From Allobogoriella deserti (lineage in GTDB: Bacteria > Actinomycetota > Actinomycetes > Actinomycetales > Actinomycetaceae): 64,000 bases of DNA. The translations under genes and the position numbers were made by a program. The notes beneath the pieces were generated by a model. It was not told the origin of the DNA. It worked only from the letters and a program-made list of their open reading frames with translations, and ran no database searches. Below, one piece after another: positions 25,692-34,700 of the stretch. The stretch is taken from positions 372,001-436,000 of the forward strand of contig NZ_JBHUEE010000001.1 of NCBI RefSeq assembly GCF_042680605.1, given 5' to 3'. The stretch's first letter is position 1. Every line of letters starts with the position of its first letter.

Positions 25692-26135
25692 GTGCGCACG
25701 TACACACCGAAGCCCGGCGACGTCACGAAGAACTGGTACGTCATCGACGCGACCGACGTCGTCCTCGGCCGGCTCGCGACCCAGGTCGCGACCCTGCTCC
25801 GTGGGAAGCACAAGCCGACCTTCGCCCCGCACGTGGACAACGGGGACTTCGTCATCGTCATCAACGCTGACAAGGTCGCCCTGACCGGGAGCAAGCGCGA
25901 GAAGAAGATCGCGTACCGCCACTCCGGTTACCCGGGTGGGCTGAAGGCCACCTCCTACGAGGAGCTGCTCGAAAAGCGCCCCGAGCGCGCCGTGGAGAAG
26001 GCCGTTCGCGGCATGCTCCCGAAGAACTCCCTGGGGCGCGGCATGCTCAGCAAGCTGAAGGTCTACGCCGGTGCGGAGCACCCGCACCACGCGCAGAAGC
26101 CGCAGACCTTCGAGATCACCCAGGTGGCCCAGTAA
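25692..26135 (+). CDS. rplM: Ribosomal protein L13 (uL13)
   Basis: A 147-residue L13 from GTG 25692. It starts RTYTPKPGDVTKNWYVIDA and contains the conserved VVLGRLATQVATLLRGKHKP and RAVEKAVRGMLPKNSLGRGM. It is followed 45 nt later by rpsI, the universal L13-S9 operon. It is preceded by a long leader from a promoter near 25540. Confidence 0.97.
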   Translation: MRTYTPKPGDVTKNWYVIDATDVVLGRLATQVATLLRGKHKPTFAPHVDNGDFVIVINADKVALTGSKREKKIAYRHSGYPGGLKATSYEELLEKRPERAVEKAVRGMLPKNSLGRGMLSKLKVYAGAEHPHHAQKPQTFEITQVAQ

Positions 26136-26179
26136 GCGCACTGTGCGCCTGCGGCCCAGAACAGGACTGAAGGAGAACT

Positions 26180-26671
26180 GTGGCTGAGACCACTCCCGAG
26201 ATCGACCTCGAGGACGAGAACGTCCCCACCAGCTACACCAGCGAATCCGACGCCCCGGCCGCCGGCCAGGGCAGCTCGCTGACGGCCCCCGGTCAGGCCC
26301 TCGGCCGCCGCAAGGAGGCCGTCGCCCGGGTCCGGCTCGTCCCGGGCAGCGGCCATTGGACCATCAACGGCCGGTCGCTGGAGGAGTACTTCCCGAACAA
26401 GCTGCACCAGCAGCTCGTCAACGACCCGTTCCGCCTGCTCGACATCGAGGGCCGGTTCGACGTGATCGCCCGCATCAACGGCGGCGGCATCTCCGGCCAG
26501 GCCGGTGCGCTGCGCCTGGGCATCGCCCGCGCGCTGAACGAGATCGACACCGAGTCGAACCGTCCGATCCTCAAGAAGGCCGGGTTCCTCACCCGCGACG
26601 CTCGCGCGGTGGAGCGCAAGAAGGCCGGCCTGAAGAAGGCCCGTAAGGCACCCCAGTACTCCAAGCGCTGA
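26180..26671 (+). CDS. rpsI: Ribosomal protein S9 (uS9)
   Basis: A 163-residue S9 from GTG 26180, with AAGGAG upstream. The first 35 residues are an acidic extension common in actinobacteria. The core starts GRRKEAVARVRLVPG and the C-terminus ends RKAPQYSKR, whose final arginine contacts P-site tRNA. The last codon and stop lie at the start of an 86-bp tandem repeat that runs into an assembly gap. Confidence 0.97.
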   Translation: MAETTPEIDLEDENVPTSYTSESDAPAAGQGSSLTAPGQALGRRKEAVARVRLVPGSGHWTINGRSLEEYFPNKLHQQLVNDPFRLLDIEGRFDVIARINGGGISGQAGALRLGIARALNEIDTESNRPILKKAGFLTRDARAVERKKAGLKKARKAPQYSKR

Positions 26672-26847
26672 CGAACGCGAGGCGGAGTGTGGGTCCGAGG
26701 TACGAGGACCCGCTGGAGCCGGAGCGTGAGGAGGCGCGTCGGTCGGTACAGCGCTGACGAACGCGAGGCGGAGTGTGGGTCCGAGGTACGAGGACCCGCT
26801 GGAGCCGGAGCGTGAGGAGGCGCGTCGGTCGGTACAGCGCTGACGAA
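26664..26847. repeat. 86-bp tandem repeat starting at the rpsI stop codon
   Basis: The word AGCGCTGACGAACGCGAGGC starts at 26664 and again at 26750, with a third copy beginning at 26836, an exact 86-bp period. Two full copies and the start of a third are present before the run of N. Each unit begins with the final arginine codon and stop of rpsI. Inside each unit GGGTCC and GGACCC can form a small hairpin. A diverged copy (GTCCGAGGAGCCGGAGCGTG at 26981) follows the gap, so the array probably spans it. Confidence 0.92.
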
Positions 26848-26849
26848 GG

Positions 26850-26944
26850 NNNNNNNNNNNNNNNNNNNNNNNNNNNNNNNNNNNNNNNNNNNNNNNNNNN
26901 NNNNNNNNNNNNNNNNNNNNNNNNNNNNNNNNNNNNNNNNNNNN
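26850..26944. other. Assembly gap (95 N)
   Basis: Ninety-five undetermined bases interrupt the sequence inside the 86-bp repeat array. The gap most likely reflects repeat copies that short reads could not resolve, and its true length is unknown. Confidence 0.95.
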
Positions 26945-27004
26945 GAAGGACGCGCCGAAGGCCCCGAGGGCCTGAGGAGAGTCCGAGGAGCCGGAGCGTG
27001 CGAT

Positions 27005-27039
27005 CGCGGCCCTGCATCGATTCTCGGTGCAGGGCCGCG
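27005..27039. terminator. Hairpin between rpsI and the GntR-type regulator
   Basis: A perfect 12-bp stem, CGCGGCCCTGCA (27005-27016) with TGCAGGGCCGCG (27028-27039), encloses an 11-nt loop. It lies between convergent transcription units and has no T-tract. Confidence 0.75.
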
Positions 27040-27130
27040 CGTTCCAGAGGGTGGGTGTCGTCCTGGGGCCCGGACAACGCACGGGGCCGAGCACGGCCGT
27101 ACGCGGTGTCGAGGAGCCGGTTCCCGCCCG

Positions 27131-28228
27131 TCAGGACGGTGCCGGCCCGCTCGAGGCTCCTTTGACGAGCCGCACCGGCACGGTCTCCTGCGCGACCGAA
27201 CTCGGCTCCTGCAGCTGTTGCTGCAAAAGCGTGAACGCACGGCCGCCGATGGTGTGCTGGTCTTGTTCGATGTGCGTGAGAGGTACCGCGGCCTCATCGA
27301 AGCCTGCCGGTGCGTCGAAAGAAACGACCGAGAGGTCTTCCGGTATCGAGCGGCCCGCGCGCTTCGCCGCATGCAGCACCACGAGTGCGATGCCGTATTC
27401 GCTGGTCACGCAGCCGGTCACCTCGGGGTGGTCATTCAGGAAAGTCGCAATCCGCTCGATGTCCCCGCCCGACGCCACCGGCGAACCGGGGACGATGGGG
27501 CCCACCTCGGTGAGCACATGCTCCGGGGCCAGCCGGACGTGGCGTGCGGCATGTGCGTCGACGACCCCCCGCCGGCGGGCATCAAGCGTCGAGACCGGAT
27601 TGGCAGAGGTGACGAGTGCGAGCTGGGTGTGGCCGAGCTCGAAGAGATGTTCGGCAGCCAACCGTCCGCCGTTGACATTGTCGGAGGTCACGGTGCTGAC
27701 GGGCGTGCCGGGCAGCGTCCGGTCCACGATCACGATGGGGAAGCGTCGACCGATCAGGGTGGCGACCGCAGGGGGTATGAACCTGGACGAGGAGGGCTGA
27801 AGGATCAGGCCGTCGATGCCGTGCTCAATCTGCTCCTCGATCAGGTCTTCCTCGAGACGGGTGTCGCCACGCGAGTTCGTGACGACGACGCGGGCACGCT
27901 TCGTCGCGGAGTGCAGGAGCCCGTTCAGCAGCCATGTGCCGAACGCGTCGTCGAAGCCGGGGAGTACGTAGGCGATAAGCGGGAGCGAGGCCGCCCGCTC
28001 ACGTTGGGTCGAGGCTCGACTTGCAACGACGGTGCCGATTCGCGGCCGCCGCGTGACGTAGCCGTCGTCGCGAAGCAGGTCGAGAGCACGGTTGACGGTT
28101 ATCGGGCTGACGGCGAACTCGGCCCCCAGCGACTCCTGAGACGGCAGCCGGTCGCCCTCCGACCACACGCCGTCGGTGATGCGGGCGCGCAGTGCCTCGT
28201 ACACCTTCGCGTACAGCGCCTCGGTCAC
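27131..28228 (-). CDS. GntR-type DNA-binding regulator fused to a LacI-type sugar-binding domain
   Basis: A 365-residue chimera. Residues 1-70 are a GntR winged helix (LYAKVYEALRARITDGVW, then ITVNRALDLLRDDGYVTRRP). The rest is a periplasmic-binding-protein-like LacI domain (LPLIAYVLPGFDDAFG, GIDGLILQPSS, AAEHLFELGH, CVTSEYGIALVVLHAAKRAG). This architecture is that of AraR-like sugar repressors. It stands at the downstream end of the mannoside cluster and is transcribed in the same direction as the transporter genes, so it probably controls their divergent promoter with GH92. Confidence 0.9.
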   Translation of the reverse strand: MTEALYAKVYEALRARITDGVWSEGDRLPSQESLGAEFAVSPITVNRALDLLRDDGYVTRRPRIGTVVASRASTQRERAASLPLIAYVLPGFDDAFGTWLLNGLLHSATKRARVVVTNSRGDTRLEEDLIEEQIEHGIDGLILQPSSSRFIPPAVATLIGRRFPIVIVDRTLPGTPVSTVTSDNVNGGRLAAEHLFELGHTQLALVTSANPVSTLDARRRGVVDAHAARHVRLAPEHVLTEVGPIVPGSPVASGGDIERIATFLNDHPEVTGCVTSEYGIALVVLHAAKRAGRSIPEDLSVVSFDAPAGFDEAAVPLTHIEQDQHTIGGRAFTLLQQQLQEPSSVAQETVPVRLVKGASSGPAPS

Positions 28229-28346
28229 GCGCGTCCCTTCTCCTGAGCGTCACGGTGCGGTAGCACCGATTTCAGTATCGCCCACGCGACGTTCCGGGCT
28301 TCCACCGTGCTGGCGCACCGGCCGGAGCCGATGCTCACTCCAGTGG

Positions 28347-29690
28347 TTAAAGGCCTGGTTCGCCGTAGCCTTCGGGCAATTCGAAGTCCTCGAACAGGGC
28401 GAGTTGGGGTTGGACACGTGCCTGTGCCGCCTCCGCTGCCTCGCGGGGCGTGGCCGAGCCGATGAGCACGCTCTCCTGGGCGTCGCCGAGGGCGTCGCTG
28501 AAGAGCTGCCCGACGGGTAGCGGCGGACGCGAGATCGAGTAGTCGAGGAGGCTGGCCATGAATGCCTCTTCCTTGCCCGGCGGCTCATACGCCGCCAGCG
28601 TCGCCAGGTGAGTAGGGATCTTCGCCAGCGGGTTCATCGCGATGCTCTGGCCAGCGCCCCCGCAGAAGTACTTCATCAGTTCCCACACAGCAGGGGAGAG
28701 CGTCGAACCGGTTGGAGCGACGAGCGAGAACCCGCCCGACCAGGTGTAGACGTCATCGCCCGGTTCCCACACCGGCAGATACGTCACACCGAAGTCGAGA
28801 TCGGGAGCGTAGTTGCGGATGTTCTGGATCAGGATCGACGCGTCGACGACCATCGCTTGCTGACCTCCGAAGAACGAGGTCTGCGCAGGGGGACTGTTCG
28901 GTGGCTGGTACGTCGCCTTGAACGCCTCGATGCGAGGGAAGCTCCACTCCTGCGCCCATGCCTGGAGCTGCTCGAGTACGTCGATCACGTCCGGCGATGT
29001 GAGTTGAATCTTACCGGTCGCCCTGTTGTAGAACTCGACGCCACGTCCGACCATCCACGTGAGTGCGCTGCCCTGCGCGTCCCACGGGATGAGGCCGAAA
29101 CGGGTGTAGTTGCCCCGTCCGTCCACCTCGGCGAGGACCTCGTTCAGCTCGAGCACCCTGGCGACGGTGATCGGCCCATTCGCGGGATCGAGCTCGTCCG
29201 GATCCAGGCCGGCCTGCCGGAAGGTGGCCTTGTTGTAGAAGAGCCCTCGGGTGTCGGTGTCGAAGGGCAGTCCGAAGACGTGACCGTCGTAGCGCAACTC
29301 ATCCATCGCGAACGCGGCCCAGTCGTCCTCGAAGCCGGGCGACTCCTCGGCGATGAGGTCGTCCAGCGGTTCGACCAGGCCGAGGGCGGCGTACTGGGCA
29401 GTGGTGAAGCGGTCCATCGCCCACAGGTCCGGAGCCGTACCGCCACGGACCGCGGTGATGGCATAGGTGGCGTCCCCGGGTTCTGACGCCGGGGTCATCC
29501 GCTGCCGGACGGTCACGTCCGGGTAAGAGTCGAGAAACGCGTCGATGACCTCCTGCTGGACGTCGGCCTCGGCGCCTCCGAAGCCCCACAGGCGTACCTC
29601 GCCCGGCGCACTGGTCCGCGTGCAGCCGGCCGCGAGCATGCCCACGGTGATCGTTCCCGCGGCCGTCAGGAATGTTCGCCGGTCGATCAC
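28347..29690 (-). CDS. Sugar ABC transporter substrate-binding lipoprotein
   Basis: A 447-residue extracellular solute-binding protein (family 1). The signal MIDRRTFLTAAGTITVGMLA carries a twin-arginine motif and is followed by a lipobox ending at Cys23, so it is probably exported by Tat and lipid-anchored. The mature part has the maltose-binding-protein-like pattern GGTAPDLWAMDRFTTAQYAA and FYNKATFRQAGLDPD. GTG 29690 overlaps the stop of the upstream permease (GTGA). It would capture oligosaccharides, probably mannosides given the neighbouring GH92. Confidence 0.92.
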   Translation of the reverse strand: MIDRRTFLTAAGTITVGMLAAGCTRTSAPGEVRLWGFGGAEADVQQEVIDAFLDSYPDVTVRQRMTPASEPGDATYAITAVRGGTAPDLWAMDRFTTAQYAALGLVEPLDDLIAEESPGFEDDWAAFAMDELRYDGHVFGLPFDTDTRGLFYNKATFRQAGLDPDELDPANGPITVARVLELNEVLAEVDGRGNYTRFGLIPWDAQGSALTWMVGRGVEFYNRATGKIQLTSPDVIDVLEQLQAWAQEWSFPRIEAFKATYQPPNSPPAQTSFFGGQQAMVVDASILIQNIRNYAPDLDFGVTYLPVWEPGDDVYTWSGGFSLVAPTGSTLSPAVWELMKYFCGGAGQSIAMNPLAKIPTHLATLAAYEPPGKEEAFMASLLDYSISRPPLPVGQLFSDALGDAQESVLIGSATPREAAEAAQARVQPQLALFEDFELPEGYGEPGL

Positions 29691-30607
29691 TTGAACCCTC
29701 CGATCGTGATGCCGCGGATGAAGTACCGCTGGAAGACGAAGAAGAGCACCAGGAGTGGCAGCAGGACGAGAAAGGAAGCCGCCATCAGGAGGTTGAACTG
29801 GATGTCCTGGGCATGAACCTGGCGGAACACCTGCAGACCGATCGACAGCGTCTGACGATCGACGTCCTGCAGGTAGATCAGCGGGCCCATGAAATCGTTC
29901 CAGGCGCCCACACCGGCGAAGATCGCGACGGCGGCCAGCGCCGGCCGCGCCTGTGGGAAGACCACCGTCCATGCGATCCGCCACTCGCTGGCCCCGTCCA
30001 CGCGTGCAGCGTTGAGCATGTCCTGTGGGACCTGCATGAGGAACTGGCGGAGCAGGAAGGTGAAGAATGCTGCCGCGAACATGTTGGGCAGAATGAGCGG
30101 CGCCCAGGTGTTGACCAGCCCGAGCTTGGCCCACATGTCGAACATGGGGATCAAAGTCACGGGGAAGGGCAGAAAAAGGGTCGCGATGACCACGTAGAAC
30201 AGCTTGTCGCGGCCGCGCCACTGAATGCAGGAGAAGCCGTAGGCCACAATGAAGTTCGACAGGACGGCGAGCGCGACCGAGCTGACCGTGATGGCCGCGG
30301 TGTTCCGGAAGAAGGTGAGAAACGGCATCGCGGTAACCGCGTCGACGACGTTCGACCAGCGCAGCTCGCTCGGCCAGAAGGTCGGCGGGAACTGTGCCAG
30401 TTCGACGTCGCTCTTCAACGCTGAGACGACCATCCAGTACAGCGGTGTGAGGAAGAGCAGGCAGAGCGCGATGAGGACCACGCGGGAGAGCACCCTGGAG
30501 GTGGCGCTCTGGTAGCTGCCATCGGGGTTTCGCCCGCGTTCGCGGCGGGGTGCGCTCTCGCTCCCTTTGACGTTGCGGTTGCCGGTGATGGTGGACGTCA
30601 ATGACAT
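29687..30607 (-). CDS. Sugar ABC transporter permease, MalG/UgpE type
   Basis: A 306-residue permease with six hydrophobic segments, the first at about residues 42-62 (VVLIALCLLFLTPLYWMVVS). The EAA loop that contacts the ATPase reads RVDGASEWRIAWTVVFPQAR. The C-terminal YFIRGITIGGFK is typical of MalG-like proteins. It lies 13 nt after the partner permease and overlaps the binding protein gene. No ATPase is encoded in the cluster; a shared MsmK/MsiK-type ATPase elsewhere would be needed, as is common in actinobacteria. Confidence 0.93.
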   Translation of the reverse strand: MSLTSTITGNRNVKGSESAPRRERGRNPDGSYQSATSRVLSRVVLIALCLLFLTPLYWMVVSALKSDVELAQFPPTFWPSELRWSNVVDAVTAMPFLTFFRNTAAITVSSVALAVLSNFIVAYGFSCIQWRGRDKLFYVVIATLFLPFPVTLIPMFDMWAKLGLVNTWAPLILPNMFAAAFFTFLLRQFLMQVPQDMLNAARVDGASEWRIAWTVVFPQARPALAAVAIFAGVGAWNDFMGPLIYLQDVDRQTLSIGLQVFRQVHAQDIQFNLLMAASFLVLLPLLVLFFVFQRYFIRGITIGGFK

Positions 30608-30620
30608 ATCGGGGGCTCCC

Positions 30621-31592
30621 TCATCCGGCTGCGGCGTCGTAATGGACGAACCTGCGGGACAGGTAGAAGACGAGGCTGGCGAGCAGCATCCCGGCCAGAA
30701 ACAACAGCACCGCCATGGCCGAGGCGAATCCCAGCTGGGCGTAGCTGAACGCGTTTCGATAGAGGTAAAGCATGTAGAACAGCGTTCCGTTGTCCGGGCC
30801 GCCGTCGGTCATGATGAAGGCCTCGGTGAAGATCTGCAGAGCCCCGGAGATGCCGGTGATGAGATTGAACAGGATGACCGGGGAGAGCAGGGGGACCGTA
30901 ATCGACCAGAACTGCCGCCACCGTGAGGCGCCGTCGACACGGGCCGATTCATACAACGTCGTCGGGATGTTGCGCAGGCCAGCGAGGTAGATCAACGCCG
31001 CGTTCCCCGCGCCCAGCTGCGCGATGAGCACGATGACCAGTTTCGCCGTTGTCGGGTCGGCGAGGAGGTCGACGTTCTGGCCGCCGAACACTGCGAGGAA
31101 TCGATTGAACAGTCCGAACTGCGGGTTCACGAAGACGATGAAGATGAAGGCCATCGCGAAGGCCGGGACGAGCGAGGGGACGTACAGGGCGGTGCGGTAG
31201 AAGGCCACCTCGCGGACGTTCTGGTTCATGGCCAGCGCAAGGATCAGGGCGACCACAAGGCCCAACGGCACGGCAAGCCCGGCGTAGAACAGGGTGTTCG
31301 ACACCGAGATCCGCGCAAGCGGGTCGAGAAAGATCGCGACGTAGTTGCCCAGGCCCACGTACTCGGGCGTGTGCATCCCCGAGTACCGCATCAACGAGAT
31401 GACGATCGAGTAGACCAGCGGATACAGCACGAAGACCGTGACTCCGACGAGCCACGGCGAGACGAACAGTAGGCCGAGCTTCAGCTGCCGTTTGTCTCGG
31501 GCCGTCCATGGGCGTCGCTTCCGGTGTCCGGTTGTGCGCGAGGAGGGTTCCGCGCCGTGCCTGTGTGTGCGCACGTCCGTCGTCACAGTCAT
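30621..31592 (-). CDS. Sugar ABC transporter permease, MalF/UgpA type
   Basis: A 323-residue permease with a charged N-terminus and six membrane segments, beginning LLFVSPWLVGVTVFVLYPLV. The EAA loop is RVDGASRWRQFWSITVPLL and the C-terminal half has FIMTDGGPDNGT, standard for MalF-like proteins. ATG 31592 is chosen over an upstream ATG at 31622 because AGGGAG lies 6 nt before it. It is first in the transporter operon, divergent from the GH92 mannosidase. Confidence 0.92.
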   Translation of the reverse strand: MTVTTDVRTHRHGAEPSSRTTGHRKRRPWTARDKRQLKLGLLFVSPWLVGVTVFVLYPLVYSIVISLMRYSGMHTPEYVGLGNYVAIFLDPLARISVSNTLFYAGLAVPLGLVVALILALAMNQNVREVAFYRTALYVPSLVPAFAMAFIFIVFVNPQFGLFNRFLAVFGGQNVDLLADPTTAKLVIVLIAQLGAGNAALIYLAGLRNIPTTLYESARVDGASRWRQFWSITVPLLSPVILFNLITGISGALQIFTEAFIMTDGGPDNGTLFYMLYLYRNAFSYAQLGFASAMAVLLFLAGMLLASLVFYLSRRFVHYDAAAG

Positions 31593-31700
31593 ATCGCTCC
31601 CTTGCGAGCCGTAACGCGACATATGATTGCATGGAATAGATTTAAAGACCAGAACTTCTGACTGAACCGGCCCGCCGCCTGTCCGATGGAGGAGCTCGTC
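31593..31700. promoter_or_regulatory. Divergent promoter region of the mannoside cluster
   Basis: This is the only AT-rich stretch nearby (31610-31660), between the transporter operon and the GH92 gene. It holds the palindrome CAGAACTTCTG (31650-31660), a candidate operator for the GntR/LacI-type regulator. No clear -10/-35 pair can be assigned by eye. Confidence 0.4.
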
Positions 31701-34700
31701 ATGGCGACTGTCCCTGCGATCGACGCCGGAACCGTCGGCCGAACCGAATTCGCCTCGTCTTGGGAGCAGGGAGAGCCCCAGCCGTCCGCCCGTGTGGTCG
31801 AGGCCGAGAATGTGGTGTGCGGTCCCGCGGACGGGCAGCCAGGGATGGGCATGCAGGTCGGTTCAGGACCGGATATCGCGTACACCGCCAGACGGCACGT
31901 CGGGTTCACCGGCGTCCGCGCGCTGGGATACTCCGGTCGGCAGGTCTCGTCCGGCCACGGGAGGGCGGTCGGTGAACTGTTCTCCGTCGAGCTCGACGTC
32001 ACCGAGACGACTGAGTTGTCCTACAAGGTCATTCCCGCCGATCCCAGCGACGGGCGGGAGTTGCCCGCTCCGGGGGCGTTCGTCGCCGTCGACCTCGAGT
32101 TCTCGGACGGTACGCGTCTGCACCACCTCGGCGCCACGGATCAGCACGGGTACGCCCTGACGGGCGCGGGGCAGGGTGCGGCCAGGGTGCTGATGGCCAA
32201 CCAGTGGAACTCCGTACGTGTAAACGTCGGCTGCGTCGCAGCGGGCAAGACCATCACCCGGATTCTGCTCGCCTACGAGCGGTCCGGGGACGCACGAGCG
32301 TTCGCCGGCTGGATCGACGACCTGGCACTCACAGCGCATCCGCCGGCCGACGAGCGTAGCCACCCTTCGGACTGGGTCGACACCAGGCGAGGGACGAATT
32401 CCAACGGGCTCTTCTCACGCGGTGGAACGATTCCCGCGGTGGCGGTTCCGCACGGTTTCAACTTCTGGACGCCGGTGACCGACGCCGGCTCGCGCAAATG
32501 GCCCTACCAGTTCCAGCAGCACAACGACGCGGACAACCTGCCCTGCTTGCAGGCGCTCGCGCTGAGTCACCTGGACTATCCCTGGGGCGTCGACCACGGC
32601 ACGTTCCAGGTCATGCCCACCACCGACCCGGCGGTCCCGAACCCCGACCGAAAAGCGCGTGCACTGTCCTTCCGACGTGCGGATGAATTCGCCCGGCCGT
32701 ATCACTACGCGGTCACCTTCATCGGCGGCCTCCGGGCCGAGGTGGCACCCACGGACCACGCCGCCGTCTTCCGGTTCACCTTCCGGGGAGAGGACGCGAA
32801 CCTCGTCTTCGACAACATCGATGGGCAGACCGAGTGGCTCCGGTTGAACCCGCAGACCGGCTCGCTTACCGCGCAGACTGGTGACGGGCCGCACCGGATG
32901 TTCGTCCACGCCATCTTCGACCGCCCTGTCGTCCGTGGCGGGCCGCTCCAGGGCGAACGCGGTGGGATGGGGTACTTCCGCTTCGACGTCTCTGCGGGCC
33001 CGACCGTCGAGATGAGGGTGGCCACCTCCCGTATCAGCGCGGAGCAGGCCAGGCACAACCTCGACATCGAAATCGGTGCGGACGAGACCTTCGAGACCGT
33101 CCGGAATCGGGCCCGGGATGCGTGGGACGCCACTCTCGGCGTCATCAGTGACGTTCAGGGCGCGCACCGGGAACAGCTGACGACGCTGTACTCGTGCCTA
33201 TACCGGATGAGCCTCTACCAGAACTCGCGGTTCGAGAACGTAGGCACCGAGGCGGAGCCGGACTACCGGTATGCCTGGACGCCGCACAGCGGATCGGTCG
33301 CCCGGGCCCGGGTGACCGAGTCGGTGCGAGCCGGACAGCTCATCCACTCCACCAACTTCTGGGACTCCTATCGAACCACGTGGCCCGCGCTTGCCCTGCT
33401 CTATCCGACGAAGACCGGCCGGTTGCTGGATGGCATCGTCGCCGCCTACCGGGAGTTCGGTTGGTTGGGTCTGGGGATGGTCGGGACGAACTCCGACGTG
33501 GCACTTGCCGACGCGTATCTGCGAGACGTGAGCGAGATGGACGTGGAGGGCGCCTACGAGTCGGCGGTGAAGAACGCCACGGTTGTCTCCGACGACCAGC
33601 GGCTGGGCCGCCCCGGACTGGCCCGGTCGATCTTCCTCGGCTACGCCCCGATTGCCGACGGTGACGTGCGCGACGGGGGGTCCTCGGACGAAAGAGCGGC
33701 GGAGGCCCTGGAGAACTACCTCAACGACTTCGGTATCGCGAACCTCGCGAAGGCGCTGCATGCCAGGACGGGCGAGCAGCGGTACCTGGACGAGTACCAC
33801 TACTTCCGGAACCGGGCGTTGGGCTACGTCTTCCTCTTCGACCCGGCTACGGGCTTCTTCCAGGGGCGGACCGTGGACGGGCGCCCTCGCCTGTCACCGG
33901 AGGAGTACGACCCGAAGACCTGGGGATACGACTACACCGAGACCAACGGGTGGGGCATGGCGTTCTCGGTGCCCCACGATGGGCGCGGCCTGGCCAACCT
34001 GTTCGGCGGCCGGGAGGCGCTCCGTGCGAAGCTCGACGAGTTCTTTGCGACGCCGGAAAGGTTGCAGGACAGCGGATCGTACGGGGCCATCATCCACGAG
34101 CAACGCGAGGCCGCGTACGTACAAATTGGACAGTGGGGCCTGAGCAACCAGCCCGCCTTCCACATCGCGCACATGTACCACTTTGCGGGTAGGCCGGATC
34201 GGGCACAGGAACGTATCCGTGAGGCACTGGCTCGGCTGTTCGCCGGTGGCGACATCGGCCAGGGGTATCCCGGCGACGAGGACACCGGCTCGATGTCGGC
34301 CTGGTTCGTGCTGAACGCGCTGGGTCTGTACCCGCTCGTGGTAGGCGCTCCGGAGTTCGTCATCGGATCGCCGCTGTTCCGGTCCGCCACGGTGAATCTG
34401 GAGAACGGCCGTACCATCGAGATCAAGGCACCGCGGAACAATCCGGAGAACGTGTACGTCCAAGCCGTGCGGATCAACGGCGAGCCGTACGGGCGGGCGT
34501 CGGTGCCTCATTCGGTCCTCGCCCAGGGCGCGACGATCGAGATCGACCTCGGCCCGGAACCGTCACGGTGGGCCACCGCACCGTCGGCAGAGCCGGCATC
34601 GCTCACCCGGGGGGCCGAGCCCGCGACGCCGATGCGCGACCTGACCGGCATGGCCGCCGGGGTGGCCACGAGCTCCGGCGGTGGGAGACTCGACGCCCTG

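Noticed and set aside
28334..28360. Operator word (CTTTAA) at the end of the binding-protein gene resembling one in the 31.6-kb divergent promoter
   Set aside because: It lies within the final codons and stop of the substrate-binding protein gene; the similarity is short and could be chance.
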